Of a stretch of DNA of 64,000 nt, positions 51,337 through 61,913 are shown piece after piece (position 1 is the stretch's first letter; each line of letters begins with the position of its first letter). Below the pieces are notes generated by a model. That model saw nothing but the letters and a program-made list of their open reading frames with translations. It did not search any database and was not told the origin of the DNA. The stretch comes from Onishia taeanensis. GTDB lineage: Bacteria > Pseudomonadota > Gammaproteobacteria > Pseudomonadales > Halomonadaceae. The translations under genes and the position numbers were made by a program. Location: assembly GCF_900100755.1 (NCBI RefSeq), contig NZ_FNCI01000001.1:310001-374000 (forward strand), given 5' to 3'.

Positions 51337-51437
51337 GTTTCATGTCTGGGCACTTGGGATAGGTGTGGCTGTGAGGGCGGTCAAACGGGGCGGGTGAGAA
51401 AGCCTTCCTGTGCAGGGCAGGGCGGATTCGCCACAAA

Positions 51438-51452
51438 TGATAATAATTGTCA
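51438..51452. promoter_or_regulatory. Fur box upstream of the suf operon
   Basis: TGATAATAATTGTCA matches the 7-1-7 Fur consensus TGATAATnATTATCA at all but one position. It sits in a short AT-rich patch in GC-rich DNA, about 70 bases upstream of the promoter -35. Fur control of suf is known in E. coli; here it is inferred. Confidence 0.75.
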
Positions 51453-51520
51453 TTATTGATGCCATCGGTGCCGATCGTGCTGCGATCCGCCGATAAGCCT
51501 GCGAAGACGGATGGGGAGGC

Positions 51521-51549
51521 TTCACATCGGGATTATACAGGACTAAAAT
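51521..51549 (+). promoter_or_regulatory. Sigma-70 promoter of the suf operon
   Basis: TTCACA (51521-51526), a 17-bp spacer and TAAAAT (51544-51549) give 5/6 matches at both the -35 and -10. It lies about 70 bases before the Rrf2 regulator ATG. Confidence 0.75.
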
Positions 51550-51559
51550 GGTCCTCAAT
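51535..51559. promoter_or_regulatory. IscR type-1-like operator over the -10 box
   Basis: The 25-base element reads ATAC, then AGGAC and GTCCT as inverted half-sites around TAAAATG. It matches most positions of the type-1 IscR consensus (GACT-R-WWW-Y and the flanking AT). It covers the -10 hexamer, so binding of the operon's own Rrf2 regulator would repress transcription. Confidence 0.65.
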
Positions 51560-51617
51560 CCGAGGTTACCTCGCCAGGCAGACCGCCACCGCGCTTTTGC
51601 GCACAAGGAGTGCCGCC

Positions 51618-52085
51618 ATGCTGAAACTGTCCCGTTTGACCGATTACGCCGCCGTGGTCATGGCGCAGATCGCTCGTCATCCGGAGCAGCCGCATGCCGC
51701 AGCGGAGTTGGCCGAGGCGGTTCAACTGCCGCACCCGACGGTGAGCAAGACCCTGAAGATGCTGGTTCGCGCCGGGCTTTTGCTGTCTCAGCGCGGCTCC
51801 CAGGGCGGCTATCGCCTGGCGCGGCCCGCGTCCCAGATTAGCGCCATCGATATCATCACCGCGATCGAAGGCCCGGTAGCGATGACCGAGTGCAGCCAGG
51901 ACGACGGCGACTGCGAGTTGGCCGCGACCTGCGGGGTGTCCGACAACTGGCAGCGGGTGTCACTCGCCGTACGCACCCTGCTCGACAGCGTGACCCTGGC
52001 GCATCTGGCCGAAACCACGCCGATCAAGTTACCGGTCAGGCTTCCCATTCAATCCGTGACCCTGGCCAGCGAGGCCGGTCGCTAA
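51618..52085 (+). CDS. Rrf2-family SUF operon regulator (IscR-like)
   Basis: This Rrf2-type regulator probably senses Fe-S cluster status and controls the suf genes that follow. The 155-residue product has an N-terminal winged helix-turn-helix (MLKLSRLTDYAAVVMAQIA; HPTVSKTLKMLVRAGLLLS; RGSQGGYRLARPASQIS). Three cysteines in ECSQDDGDCELAATC, spaced C-x6-C-x5-C, could hold a cluster; IscR itself has C-x5-C-x5-C. I chose the ATG at 51618, giving the usual MLKLSRLTDY start of SUF-type regulators. sufB follows after 50 bases. It is likely autoregulated through the palindrome over its promoter. Confidence 0.92.
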   Translation: MLKLSRLTDYAAVVMAQIARHPEQPHAAAELAEAVQLPHPTVSKTLKMLVRAGLLLSQRGSQGGYRLARPASQISAIDIITAIEGPVAMTECSQDDGDCELAATCGVSDNWQRVSLAVRTLLDSVTLAHLAETTPIKLPVRLPIQSVTLASEAGR

Positions 52086-52135
52086 CGTAAAACGCCCGGA
52101 TCCCTCGATTCCAATTGCCCGGGAGGAGACAGACC

Positions 52136-53578
<1,443 letters not shown>

Positions 53579-53659
53579 GTGCCGCACGCCTAGTGATACG
53601 TCATCCGTCATCGAATTTTACAGGCCGCGTGGCGGCCCGAACCGAATCAAGGTGTCAAC

Positions 53660-54408
<749 letters not shown>

Positions 54409-54412
<4 letters not shown>

Positions 54413-55767
54413 GCGACGAACAGACTTTTCTCGATGCACTGAGCGCACGCGGCACACGCCGTGGCGCCGAGCCGACCTGGATCGCTGCCCGCCGTCAGGC
54501 TGGCGCGGCGCGCTTCGAAGCGCTGGGCTTCCCGACCCGGCGCGACGAGGCCTTCAAGTACACCGACGTGCGTGCCATCGCCCGGGGCGACTTCACCCTG
54601 GCCCAGGATGCGCAGGATCTGACGCCACTGTCGCCCGCGACCGCGGCGGCCCTGACGCTGCCCCTGGAAGCGCTGCGTTTGACCTTCGTCGATGGCATCT
54701 TCGCGCCCGAATTGTCTGACCTGGCGGCCTTGCCGTCCGGCGTCAGCGTCGAGCCGCTGTCTCAGGCCCTGGCCGATAACCACGAGGCCGTGGGTGGCGC
54801 CCTGGGTCGCCTGGCCGGCGTCGATTTCTCGCCGTTCACGGCGCTCAATACGTCTTTCGCCGAAGAGGGCGCAGTGATTCGCCTGGCGCCGGGTACGGTG
54901 GTCGAGGCGCCGATCCTGGTGCAGTTCCTGTCCCGGGCCAATGCCACGCCGCTGATGAGCCATCCTCGGGTGCTGATCGAGGCCGGTGCACGCAGTCAGG
55001 CCACCGTGATCGAGCATCAGGTGGGCGAGGAAGAGGCTGCCAACTTCTCCAACCTGGTGTCCGAGGTGATGCTGGAGCGCGGCGCTATCCTGACGCACTA
55101 TAAGCTGCAGGAAGCATCGCTCAAGGACCTGCATGTCTCGAGCCTGCATATCGACCAGGGTCGCGACAGTCGCTTCACCTCCTTCAACCTGAACCTGGGC
55201 GGTTCGCTGGTGCGCAACGACATCGTCGCCGAGCTCAACGCCCAGGGCGCCGAGGCCAACTACTACGGTCTGTTCTTCGCTCAGGGTCGCCAGCACGTCG
55301 ATAACCACACCCTGGTCAATCACAACGCGCCCCACACTTTCTCCAACGAGAATTACAAGGGCATCCTCGGCGACCGGGCTCATGGTGTCTTCAATGGCAA
55401 GGTGATCGTGCGCCGCGAAAGCCAGAAGATCGAGGCGCACCAGAGCAACGCCAACCTGCTGCTCTCCGACCGTGCCGAGATCGACACCAAGCCGGAACTC
55501 GAGATCTACGCCGACGACGTCAAGTGCTCCCATGGCGCCACCACCGGCCAGCTGGACGAAGAGGCCATCTTCGCCCTGCGGGCTCGCGGTATCGACGAAG
55601 AGACGGCCCGCGGCTTGCTGACGCTGGCCTTCGCCGGCGAGGTGATGGAGCAGGTGTCGCTGGACGCCGTGGCCGAGCGCGTCGAGCGCACGGTGGCAGG
55701 CAAGCTGCCGGAGCGGTTCAATCTGGCCGGGCTGGTCGAGGTTGCCGCCGCCCTGGACGAGGAGTAA
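54409..55767 (+). CDS. sufD: Fe-S assembly subunit SufD
   Basis: SufD pairs with SufB in the SufBC2D complex and helps iron acquisition. The 452-residue product has a helical N-terminus with EALGFPTRRDEAFKYTDVRA and a beta-helix core including NSLNLGGSLVRND-like FNLNLGGSLVRNDI. It then has VNHNAPHTFSNENYKGIL, GVFNGKVIVRRESQKIEAHQ and the CSHGATTGQLDEEAIFALRA segment, all typical of SufD. The start overlaps the sufC stop (ATGA). A long antisense frame of 694 codons across sufD and sufS is a shadow. Confidence 0.97.
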
Positions 55768-55770
55768 GTC

Positions 55771-57012
55771 ATGACCGACTTCAGTGACCTGATGCTGGAC
55801 GTGGCCAAGGTACGCAGCGACTTCCCGATCCTTGACCGAGAGGTTCACGGCAAGCCGTTGGTGTATCTCGACAACGCCGCCACCTGCCAGACGCCTCGGC
55901 AGGTGATTGAGGTCTTCGACGACTACTACCGGCGCTACAACGCCAATATTCATCGCGGGCTGCATACCCTGTCCGACGAGGCGACGTCTGCCTTCGAGCG
56001 GTCCCGTGACAAGGTGCGGGCCTTCATCAATGCCCGCGAGATCCGCGAGATCATCTTTACCCGGGGCACCACCGAGGCCATCAACCTGGTGGCCAATACC
56101 TGGGGGCGGGCCAATCTCAAGGCCGGCGATGAGGTGTTGGTCTCGCAGCTTGAGCACCACTCCAACATCGTGCCCTGGCAGCTGCTGGCCAAGGAAATCG
56201 GCTTCACCATCAAGGTGATCCCGGTCGATGAGCGCGGCGTGCTCGATCAGGCCGCCTATCGCGACCTCTTCACCGAGCGGACGCGTCTGGTGGCGGTGAA
56301 CCACGTGTCCAATGCCTTCGGCACCGTTAACCCGGTGTCCGAGATGGCAAGCGTGGCGCACTCCCACGGCGCCCTCATCCTGGTCGACGGCGCCCAGGCG
56401 GCGCCCCATGAGCAGGTGGATGTGGTGGCCATGGATGCCGACTTCTATGCCTTTTCCGGCCACAAGGTCTACGGGCCAACGGGCGTGGGGGTGCTCTATG
56501 GCAAAGCTGCATTGCTAGAAGCCATGCCGCCCTGGCAGGGCGGTGGCGAGATGATCAAGACCGTGTCCTTCGAGGCCGGCAGCACCTTCGCCGATATCCC
56601 TCACAAGTTCGAGGCTGGGACCCCGGCGATTGCCGAGGTGATCGCGCTGGGCTCGGCGCTCGATTGGGTATCCGGCATCGGCCTGCCGCTGATCCGTGCC
56701 TGGGAGCATCGTCTCACCGAGCATGCCACCAAGGAGCTCTCGCGCATCGATGGCCTGCGGATTCTGGGGACCGCGCCGGGCAAGGCAGCCGTCATGTCCT
56801 TCGTGGTCGAGGGCGCCCACAGTCAGGACATCGGCCTGCTGATCGATCAGCTCGGCGTGGCGATTCGTACCGGCCACCACTGTGCCCAGCCGTTGCTCGC
56901 ACACTTCGGTGTCGATGCCACCTGCCGCGCCTCATTTGCTGCCTACAACACCCCCGAGGAGATCGACATCTTCGTCGAGTCTCTGGAGCGGGTGATCGGC
57001 ATGGTGCGCTAA
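55771..57012 (+). CDS. sufS: Cysteine desulfurase SufS
   Basis: SufS is a class II PLP-dependent cysteine desulfurase that supplies sulfur to SufB. The 413-residue product has the N-terminal VRSDFPILDREVHGKPLVYL and DNAATCQTPRQVIEV. The PLP lysine is Lys232 (FYAFSGHKVYGPTGVG) and the catalytic cysteine is Cys371 in the short class II loop (RTGHHCAQPLL). It starts three bases after sufD. A SufE or SufU partner gene is not in this operon. Confidence 0.97.
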   Translation: MTDFSDLMLDVAKVRSDFPILDREVHGKPLVYLDNAATCQTPRQVIEVFDDYYRRYNANIHRGLHTLSDEATSAFERSRDKVRAFINAREIREIIFTRGTTEAINLVANTWGRANLKAGDEVLVSQLEHHSNIVPWQLLAKEIGFTIKVIPVDERGVLDQAAYRDLFTERTRLVAVNHVSNAFGTVNPVSEMASVAHSHGALILVDGAQAAPHEQVDVVAMDADFYAFSGHKVYGPTGVGVLYGKAALLEAMPPWQGGGEMIKTVSFEAGSTFADIPHKFEAGTPAIAEVIALGSALDWVSGIGLPLIRAWEHRLTEHATKELSRIDGLRILGTAPGKAAVMSFVVEGAHSQDIGLLIDQLGVAIRTGHHCAQPLLAHFGVDATCRASFAAYNTPEEIDIFVESLERVIGMVR

Positions 57013-57031
57013 CTGACCCCGGAGGAGTGAA

Positions 57032-57604
57032 ATGTCGGCCATGGAACAAGTGGATGCGCTCTATAAGGGACAGGAAATGCCCCTGCAGCGGGATGTGGAG
57101 GTCATCTCCATTCCCTTCGGCAAGACCGTGACACTGACCGAGGACAGCATCGTCTCGGTGATGCAGGCCAAGGGCAGTACCGTCAGCGTGGCCTTCGAGG
57201 GCCGCCTGTTTCTGATCGAGGGCGCCAACCTGGATGCCCTGGGTCTCGAATCGTTGCCGCGCCCGACGCTGCCCGAAGATGCCAGTGAAGAGGAAATCGA
57301 GCAGTTCGTCTGGGATCAGCTGCGCACCTGCTTCGACCCGGAAATCCCGGTCGATATCGTCGAACTGGGGCTGGTCTATGGCTGTCGCATCGAGCGGTTG
57401 CTCTCCGGCGAACGCCTCGTCACCATTCGCATGACTCTCACCGCGCCGGGCTGCGGCATGGGCGACGTGATCGCCGCCGACGCCCGCAACAAGATCCTCG
57501 GCGCCCCGCAGATCAGCAAGGTCCATGTCGACATCGTCTTCGACCCGCCCTGGAGCCGTGAGATGATGAGCGAGGAAGCCCGGCTCGAGCTGGGCATGTT
57601 CTGA
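57032..57604 (+). CDS. sufT: Fe-S maturation protein SufT (DUF59/MIP18)
   Basis: SufT is an auxiliary Fe-S maturation factor of the MIP18 family. The 190-residue product has an N-terminal extension containing SIVSVMQAKGSTVSVAFEGR. The DUF59 domain follows with DPEIPVDIVELGLVYGCRIE and VTIRMTLTAPGCGMGDVIA, where the Cys of the APGCGMG loop is the conserved residue, and then VHVDIVFDPPWSREMMSEEA. The length fits the bacterial SufT form (TIGR03406-like). It lies 19 bases after sufS and closes the operon. Confidence 0.93.
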   Translation: MSAMEQVDALYKGQEMPLQRDVEVISIPFGKTVTLTEDSIVSVMQAKGSTVSVAFEGRLFLIEGANLDALGLESLPRPTLPEDASEEEIEQFVWDQLRTCFDPEIPVDIVELGLVYGCRIERLLSGERLVTIRMTLTAPGCGMGDVIAADARNKILGAPQISKVHVDIVFDPPWSREMMSEEARLELGMF

Positions 57605-57652
57605 GGCCTCACTGACGGCTCGGGTGGCATAGACAGCAAAGGGTAAGTTTGC

Positions 57653-58546
57653 ATGTACCGGAAATGGGGGGTGGGCCTCAGGGCCCTCCTGATGACGCTG
57701 GGCGCCTTGGTGATAGGCCTGATCATCGCTGGGGTGGCAGCCAATCTGTGGATGGTCGAGCGCACGCGTGGCCGTATCGACCATCAGCTGTCGCAGTGTG
57801 CCAAAGCGCCGGTCGGCATCGTCTTCGGCACCTCGCTGTGGAGCCGGCAGGGCGGACGCAACCCCTATTTCGCCGCGCGGATCGAAGCCGCCGCCAAGCT
57901 GATGCGCGACCGGCGCGTCGATCACCTGCTGCTGTCCGGTGACAACCGCACTCGCTACTACAACGAGCCGGTAAGCATGTGGCGGGAGCTTCGTGAGCAG
58001 CGTGTGCGCGATGTCGACATGACGCTGGATTACGCGGGCTTCAGCACCTTCGATACCCTAGTGCGCGCTCAGGCGGTCTTCGACGTCGAACGCGCGCTGT
58101 TGATCAGTCAGGCCTGGCACCTTCCCAGGGCCATGTTCATCGCCGATGCGCTGGGGCTCAAGGTCGAAGGCTGTGCGGTGCAGAGCGAAGAGGCCGACGG
58201 TATCTGGCGGCTGCGAGCCCGTGAGTGGTTGGCGCGACTGGCTACGCTCGGTGATCTGTATCTTTGGGGGCGGGAAGCCTACTTCCTGGGGCCGGAAGAG
58301 CCGCTGGTGATTGCCGAGCCGCCACGGGTATCGGCTCAGGCGGTGGCGGCATCGCTTGAGCTGCAGGCGCGAGAGAAGCGGCCGGAAGAGCAAGAAGGGC
58401 AGAGAGGCACGCCAGGGGACGTCGACGCTGAGGTGACATCCCCCGAGGAAGAGACTGGCGGCGGAGAGGGGGCTAGCGGTTCTCTTTCTGCAGCTGATAC
58501 AGCTCGCGAATCAGCTTACGACAGCCCTTCCAGCAGCGCTCCATGA
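57653..58546 (+). CDS. SanA/YdcF-like DUF218 membrane protein
   Basis: The 297-residue product has one N-terminal membrane helix (about residues 11-31, LLMTLGALVIGLIIAGVAAN) and then a DUF218 domain. Its strands IVFGTSLWSRQGGRNPYFAA, VDHLLLSGDN and LLISQAWHLPRAMFIADALG match SanA, a protein linked to envelope barrier function and vancomycin tolerance in E. coli. The last ~70 residues are acidic and probably disordered (EEQEGQRGTPGDVDAE), unlike SanA. The final 74 bases overlap the opposite-strand gene that follows. It may be transcribed with suf, 48 bases upstream. Confidence 0.82.
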   Translation: MYRKWGVGLRALLMTLGALVIGLIIAGVAANLWMVERTRGRIDHQLSQCAKAPVGIVFGTSLWSRQGGRNPYFAARIEAAAKLMRDRRVDHLLLSGDNRTRYYNEPVSMWRELREQRVRDVDMTLDYAGFSTFDTLVRAQAVFDVERALLISQAWHLPRAMFIADALGLKVEGCAVQSEEADGIWRLRAREWLARLATLGDLYLWGREAYFLGPEEPLVIAEPPRVSAQAVAASLELQAREKRPEEQEGQRGTPGDVDAEVTSPEEETGGGEGASGSLSAADTARESAYDSPSSSAP

Positions 58547-58913
58547 CTGGCTCGATCGACTCGGGCAACGGATGCGTGTGCAGGGTGGCTAGGGCCTGCA
58601 TCAGCACACGCTCCTGTTCGAGAAGCTCACCGATCAGCACCTGACTGTCGTTGCCGACGAAGCTCTTCAGCCGGCTCCATAGCCACATGTAGTCGTCGCG
58701 TTCGACATCGGCGTCCCTGGGCAGCAGCTTGAGGTGACGCTTGGCCAAGGTCTGCAGCTTTTGCATGTCCTTGCTGCGCGCCTCGTAGTGCGGCTTCAGT
58801 ACTTCGCGCAGCGACGGGCGCAGGCGTTCGATATTGTCCTGAAAGTAGTCGAGGCTATCGGCCAGCGCTTCGAGCAAGCTGTCCATCGCCACTTGGCGAT
58901 TATCGAGAAACAT
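58473..58913 (-). CDS. Small helical protein of unknown function
   Basis: I do not recognise this 146-residue protein. It is almost entirely predicted helix (MFLDNRQVAMDSLLEALADS; FQDNIERLRPSLREVLKPHY; QVLIGELLEQERVLMQALAT) with no signal or membrane segment. A four-helix bundle is likely. It contains no obvious ferritin-type metal motif. Gene-like codon use, a GGAGGTGACT ribosome binding site before the ATG and isolation between two other genes support it as real. It converges on and overlaps the SanA-like gene by 74 bases. Confidence 0.7.
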   Translation of the reverse strand: MFLDNRQVAMDSLLEALADSLDYFQDNIERLRPSLREVLKPHYEARSKDMQKLQTLAKRHLKLLPRDADVERDDYMWLWSRLKSFVGNDSQVLIGELLEQERVLMQALATLHTHPLPESIEPVMERCWKGCRKLIRELYQLQKENR

Positions 58914-58981
58914 GAGCAGTCACCTCCTCCGGTGACGCAGATTGTGCGTGGGGAAACAGTGTTTTGCTACCCCCGGGCGAT

Positions 58982-59012
58982 AAAAAACTCTCGGACGGGC
59001 TAGCCCGAGAGT
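58982..59012 (-). terminator. Intrinsic terminator of the rimK group
   Basis: On the minus strand ACTCTCGG (59012-59005) pairs with CCGAGAGT (58994-58987), followed by TTTTTTA. It lies just past the rimK stop codon. Confidence 0.88.
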
Positions 59013-59018
59013 GCCACC

Positions 59019-59927
59019 TTAGCCCTTGGGCTTGGGTGGGGCCTTGCGTTTCGGGGCGGCATGCTTTTCTAGGTGCTCGACGATCTGGCCGGCAATGTCC
59101 TTGCCGGTGGCCGTTTCGATGCCCTGAAGGCCTGGCGACGAGTTGACTTCCATGATCACTGGCCCGTGATTGGACCGCAACAAGTCGACCCCGGCCACGT
59201 GTAGCCCCATGGCCTTGGCCGCGCGGATCGCCGTGGAGCGTTCCTCAGGCGTGATGCGGATCACGCTGGCGCTGCCGCCCCGGTGCAGGTTGGAACGAAA
59301 CTCGCCTTCCGCGGCTTGACGCTTCATCGCCGCTACCACCTTGTCGCCGATCACCAGGCAGCGGATATCGGCGCCCTTGGCTTCCTTGATGTACTCCTGA
59401 ACCATGATGTTGGCCTTCATGCCCATGAAGGCTTGGATCACGCTCTCTGCCGCCTGGTTGGTCTCGGCGAGCACCACACCAATGCCCTGGGTGCCTTCCA
59501 GCAGCTTGATGACCAGCGGGGCGCCCTTGACCATGGTGATCAGGTCGGGGATGTCGTCTGGGGAGTGGGCAAAGCCGGTGACTGGCAGGCCGACACCCTT
59601 GCGCGACAATAGCTGCAGCGAGCGCAGCTTGTCGCGAGAGCGCGTGATGGCCACGTTGTCGTTGAGCACATAGGTGCCCATCATTTCGAACTGGCGCAGC
59701 ACCGCGCAGCCGTAGAAGGTCACCGACGAACCGATACGCGGAATCACCGCGTCGAAGGGCTCCAGCTCCGCGCCCTTGTAGTGAATCGAGGGGCGATGCG
59801 AGGTGATGTTCATGTAGCAGCGCAGGGTGTCGACAACCCGGATGGTATGTCCACGTTGCTCTGCTGCCTCAATCAGGCGGCGAGTGGAATACAGGTGGCG
59901 ATTGCGGGAAAGCAGGGCAATATGCAT
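59019..59927 (-). CDS. rimK: Ribosomal protein S6 glutamate ligase RimK
   Basis: RimK is an ATP-grasp ligase that adds glutamates to the C-terminus of ribosomal protein S6. The 302-residue product starts [20 protein letters not shown]. It has the [20 protein letters not shown] segment and the ATP-grasp core [20 protein letters not shown], followed by [20 protein letters not shown]. The Mg-binding end includes [20 protein letters not shown], then [15 protein letters not shown]. It lies 21 bases after the RimB-like gene on the same strand. Confidence 0.96.
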   Translation of the reverse strand: MHIALLSRNRHLYSTRRLIEAAEQRGHTIRVVDTLRCYMNITSHRPSIHYKGAELEPFDAVIPRIGSSVTFYGCAVLRQFEMMGTYVLNDNVAITRSRDKLRSLQLLSRKGVGLPVTGFAHSPDDIPDLITMVKGAPLVIKLLEGTQGIGVVLAETNQAAESVIQAFMGMKANIMVQEYIKEAKGADIRCLVIGDKVVAAMKRQAAEGEFRSNLHRGGSASVIRITPEERSTAIRAAKAMGLHVAGVDLLRSNHGPVIMEVNSSPGLQGIETATGKDIAGQIVEHLEKHAAPKRKAPPKPKG

Positions 59928-59948
59928 GCATCGGGTCCTTGTAAAAAG

Positions 59949-60386
59949 TCAGGGCTCGCCGTGAAGGAAAGCGGCACCGGGCGCAACCAGCAGGCGGCGC
60001 ATGGCGCGACGGCCAAGCAGCATGGGGTGGCGCATATCGCCGCGGTGCGTCAGGCTCAGCTCCGCCATGAAGCTGAGCTCACCCATCTGCACGCGCGTAC
60101 GCACCACATAGCGCCATTCGGATTGGCCGTTGGAGCTGGTAATCATTCGACGGTCGTGCAGATGCAAGCGCACGGGGTGGGCCGGGCTCTCGGGTCCGCC
60201 GCCTCGGGTCACGAAGCTGACCCAGACGTGTCCATCTTCCTCATAGGTCTCGATGTCTTCGGCATGCAGGGCCGAGGTGCGAGCGCCGGTGTCGGCTTTG
60301 CAGCACAGGGTCAGCCCCAGTTCTGGAAGCGTGACCATCTCGCGCCGACCGATGACCGCCTTGGCCTGATAGGGCAATGCTTTCAT
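59949..60386 (-). CDS. rimB: RimB-like retropepsin-type zinc/aspartic protease
   Basis: The 145-residue product belongs to the ATP-dependent zinc protease / RimB family. It has the active-site-like CKADTGARTSALHAEDIETY segment (Asp-Thr-Gly near residue 33) and a C-terminal HPMLLGRRAMRRLLV stretch. In Pseudomonas fluorescens the rimABK operon's RimB acts on glutamylated S6 and modulates RimK. The same gene order here (rimB then rimK) supports that role by inference. The name rests on context and motif. DUF3549 lies 12 bases upstream. Confidence 0.85.
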   Translation of the reverse strand: MKALPYQAKAVIGRREMVTLPELGLTLCCKADTGARTSALHAEDIETYEEDGHVWVSFVTRGGGPESPAHPVRLHLHDRRMITSSNGQSEWRYVVRTRVQMGELSFMAELSLTHRGDMRHPMLLGRRAMRRLLVAPGAAFLHGEP

Positions 60387-60398
60387 GACCCCTCCGCG

Positions 60399-61454
60399 TC
60401 AGTGGTGTAGATGGGCGAGCCGTTGGCCGACCGGAGACTCGGCCGGCGCATCGCGCAACTGCATCAGCAGCGGCAGGCGTAGCCGGGGAATCAACGCCAA
60501 GTCCTTGACCATCGCCGTGAAGTCGACCGTCGGTTGCTCGGCCAGGCGTTCGAGATAGCGCGGCAGGCGCTGCGCGTCTTCCAGGTGCTCCCAGCCACGG
60601 GCGGCGATCGCTGCAAGCAAGTCCGGGCCGCAGGCGGCTGGATCATCGAGCAGCTTGCCATACCAGGCGCCGACGCTGTCATCCCGGCTTGCGCCCACCG
60701 CTCGTACGCAGGCGCAGAAGGTTTCGATGTCCCCCGTGCTTGCCGCCTGCTCGCCGCGGGCGCGTAGCGCCTGAATCAGTTCGGCATCAAGGCTGACATG
60801 CTCTAGGCAGTAACACAGCGAACGCACGACTTCGTCGGGCAGCCTTGGCAGACGCTGGGCCAGAGCATGGGCCTGGTCGCTGTCGTGGCGGGTCGCGAAG
60901 TCAGCCAGGCCCTGCAGACCAAGCGCTTGCCACTGATTGTCCTGCGGGTCCTCGCCGTGCTCTGATGCAGCGTCGTCCTGGGCGCCGGTCAGGTAGTCTT
61001 CCGCGAAATCGAGATGCTGGCTGGCCGGGCGGTCCATATCCAGGTTGGCGCGGGCGTGCAGCATTGCCTGAAGCTGTAATGGGGGCGTGAAGGCCAGCGG
61101 ATTGTCCTTCATCAGGTTGTCGACCTGGTGCTCCTTGCCAAGCGTCGAGACGCTGTAGCCGAGGGTCTCGAGCAGCCGCTGGATGAAGGCATCCCGGGGT
61201 GCCGCCACCAGATATCCCTGCTCGTCCAGCGGCAGCGACAGAAACCAGATCAGCGGCTCTTCGGCGTCGCCAAGCGTGAAGAGGCAGGCCAGTCGGGCCT
61301 GCTCCTTCCAGGGGCTCGACCAGGGCTGCTGTTGGGCCTCGAAGGCCGCCAGCTCGTCGAGCGAGCAGGGCGCCAAGCGTCGGCCCAGATGATAGAGCCG
61401 AACCTGGGCACCGCTGCGTGTGAAGAAGTCGTGAAGCGTCAAAATTGGCTGCAT
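60399..61454 (-). CDS. DUF3549-family protein
   Basis: The 351-residue cytoplasmic-looking protein starts MQPILTLHDFFTRSGAQVRL and contains YHLGRRLAPCSLDELAAFEA followed by QQQPWSSPWKEQARLACLF. The pattern matches DUF3549 of Pseudomonas and relatives; function is not known to me. The C-terminal two thirds are helical, resembling a repeat scaffold (ADFATRHDSDQAHALAQRLP; LPRYLERLAEQPTVDF). It is the first gene of the minus-strand group with rimB and rimK, 12 bases apart, so a shared role in S6 modification or translation control is possible but unproven. Confidence 0.75.
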   Translation of the reverse strand: MQPILTLHDFFTRSGAQVRLYHLGRRLAPCSLDELAAFEAQQQPWSSPWKEQARLACLFTLGDAEEPLIWFLSLPLDEQGYLVAAPRDAFIQRLLETLGYSVSTLGKEHQVDNLMKDNPLAFTPPLQLQAMLHARANLDMDRPASQHLDFAEDYLTGAQDDAASEHGEDPQDNQWQALGLQGLADFATRHDSDQAHALAQRLPRLPDEVVRSLCYCLEHVSLDAELIQALRARGEQAASTGDIETFCACVRAVGASRDDSVGAWYGKLLDDPAACGPDLLAAIAARGWEHLEDAQRLPRYLERLAEQPTVDFTAMVKDLALIPRLRLPLLMQLRDAPAESPVGQRLAHLHH

Positions 61455-61602
61455 GGCACCTTCCCATAATTAAGCGGCCACTCTATCACTTATGCCGCTT
61501 CCCTTGGCAGTCCTGAGCTGAGGAGAAATTCCGGGTTGTATAAAAATCACCCAACCATCGCTAGGTCCCATGACGTCCCGGTAATCCGCGCTTGTCCAAT
61601 GG

Positions 61603-61611
61603 TTATCCACA
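61603..61611 (+). promoter_or_regulatory. Perfect DnaA box
   Basis: TTATCCACA is an exact match to the strong DnaA-binding sequence. Only one perfect copy was seen in the gap, with no AT-rich unwinding array or dnaA/dnaN nearby, so it is not an origin. A titration or regulatory site, or chance, remains possible. Confidence 0.45.
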
Positions 61612-61850
61612 GTTCTTTTCAGTGTTTCTGTGCATGACAATAGCGTGACGCATAGATGTCATTGCGCGGTGGAAAAGTGGAGGGCCTAGCCGCTGTTTTC
61701 TGGAAAGGCACTATGTGGCGTGGGCTGGTCGTTGAGGCGGTGTTGCGGGTATGAAGCGTGAATGCTGATGGAGAGCAAGCGGAGGCGCCTTACCGTTAGC
61801 GGTAGCGGTAAAATCCAGTAGCCAAGCCTTACTGGTCTATGTTCCAAAGG

Positions 61851-61877
61851 GTAATAAGTTTTATAATGGCTTATTAC
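61851..61877. promoter_or_regulatory. Dyad operator around the transporter -10 box
   Basis: GTAATAAG (61851-61858) and CTTATTAC (61870-61877) form a perfect 8-bp dyad with an 11-base centre. The centre contains TATAAT at 61862-61867, a consensus -10 hexamer. A repressor bound here would block the promoter. The -35 is weak, so an activator is also conceivable. The regulator is not in the window. Confidence 0.72.
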
Positions 61878-61913
61878 TTAATGATCTTTTTAGACTCGAT
61901 TCAGGAGAGCTCC

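Larger units (their letters stand above)
51267..51617. other. purA-suf intergenic region
   Basis: This 351-base gap contains, in order, the purA terminator, a near-consensus Fur box, a sigma-70 promoter overlapped by an IscR-type palindrome, a second small palindrome GAGGTTACCTC (about 51562-51572) and the leader of the Rrf2 regulator gene. I see no small gene in it. Confidence 0.7.
61455..61913. other. Divergent gap between DUF3549 and the ABC transporter
   Basis: This 459-base gap has no gene I can support. It holds an AAGCGGC/GCCGCTT dyad (61472-61478 and 61494-61500) close to the DUF3549 start, a perfect DnaA box, a TACCG-TTAG-CGGTA dyad with GCGGTA repeated (about 61791-61811), and the operator and -10 box of the transporter operon. 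Confidence 0.6.

Noticed and set aside
61603-61611. Chromosome or plasmid replication origin
   Set aside because: Only one DnaA box, no iteron array, no AT-rich unwinding element and no dnaA, dnaN or rep gene nearby.
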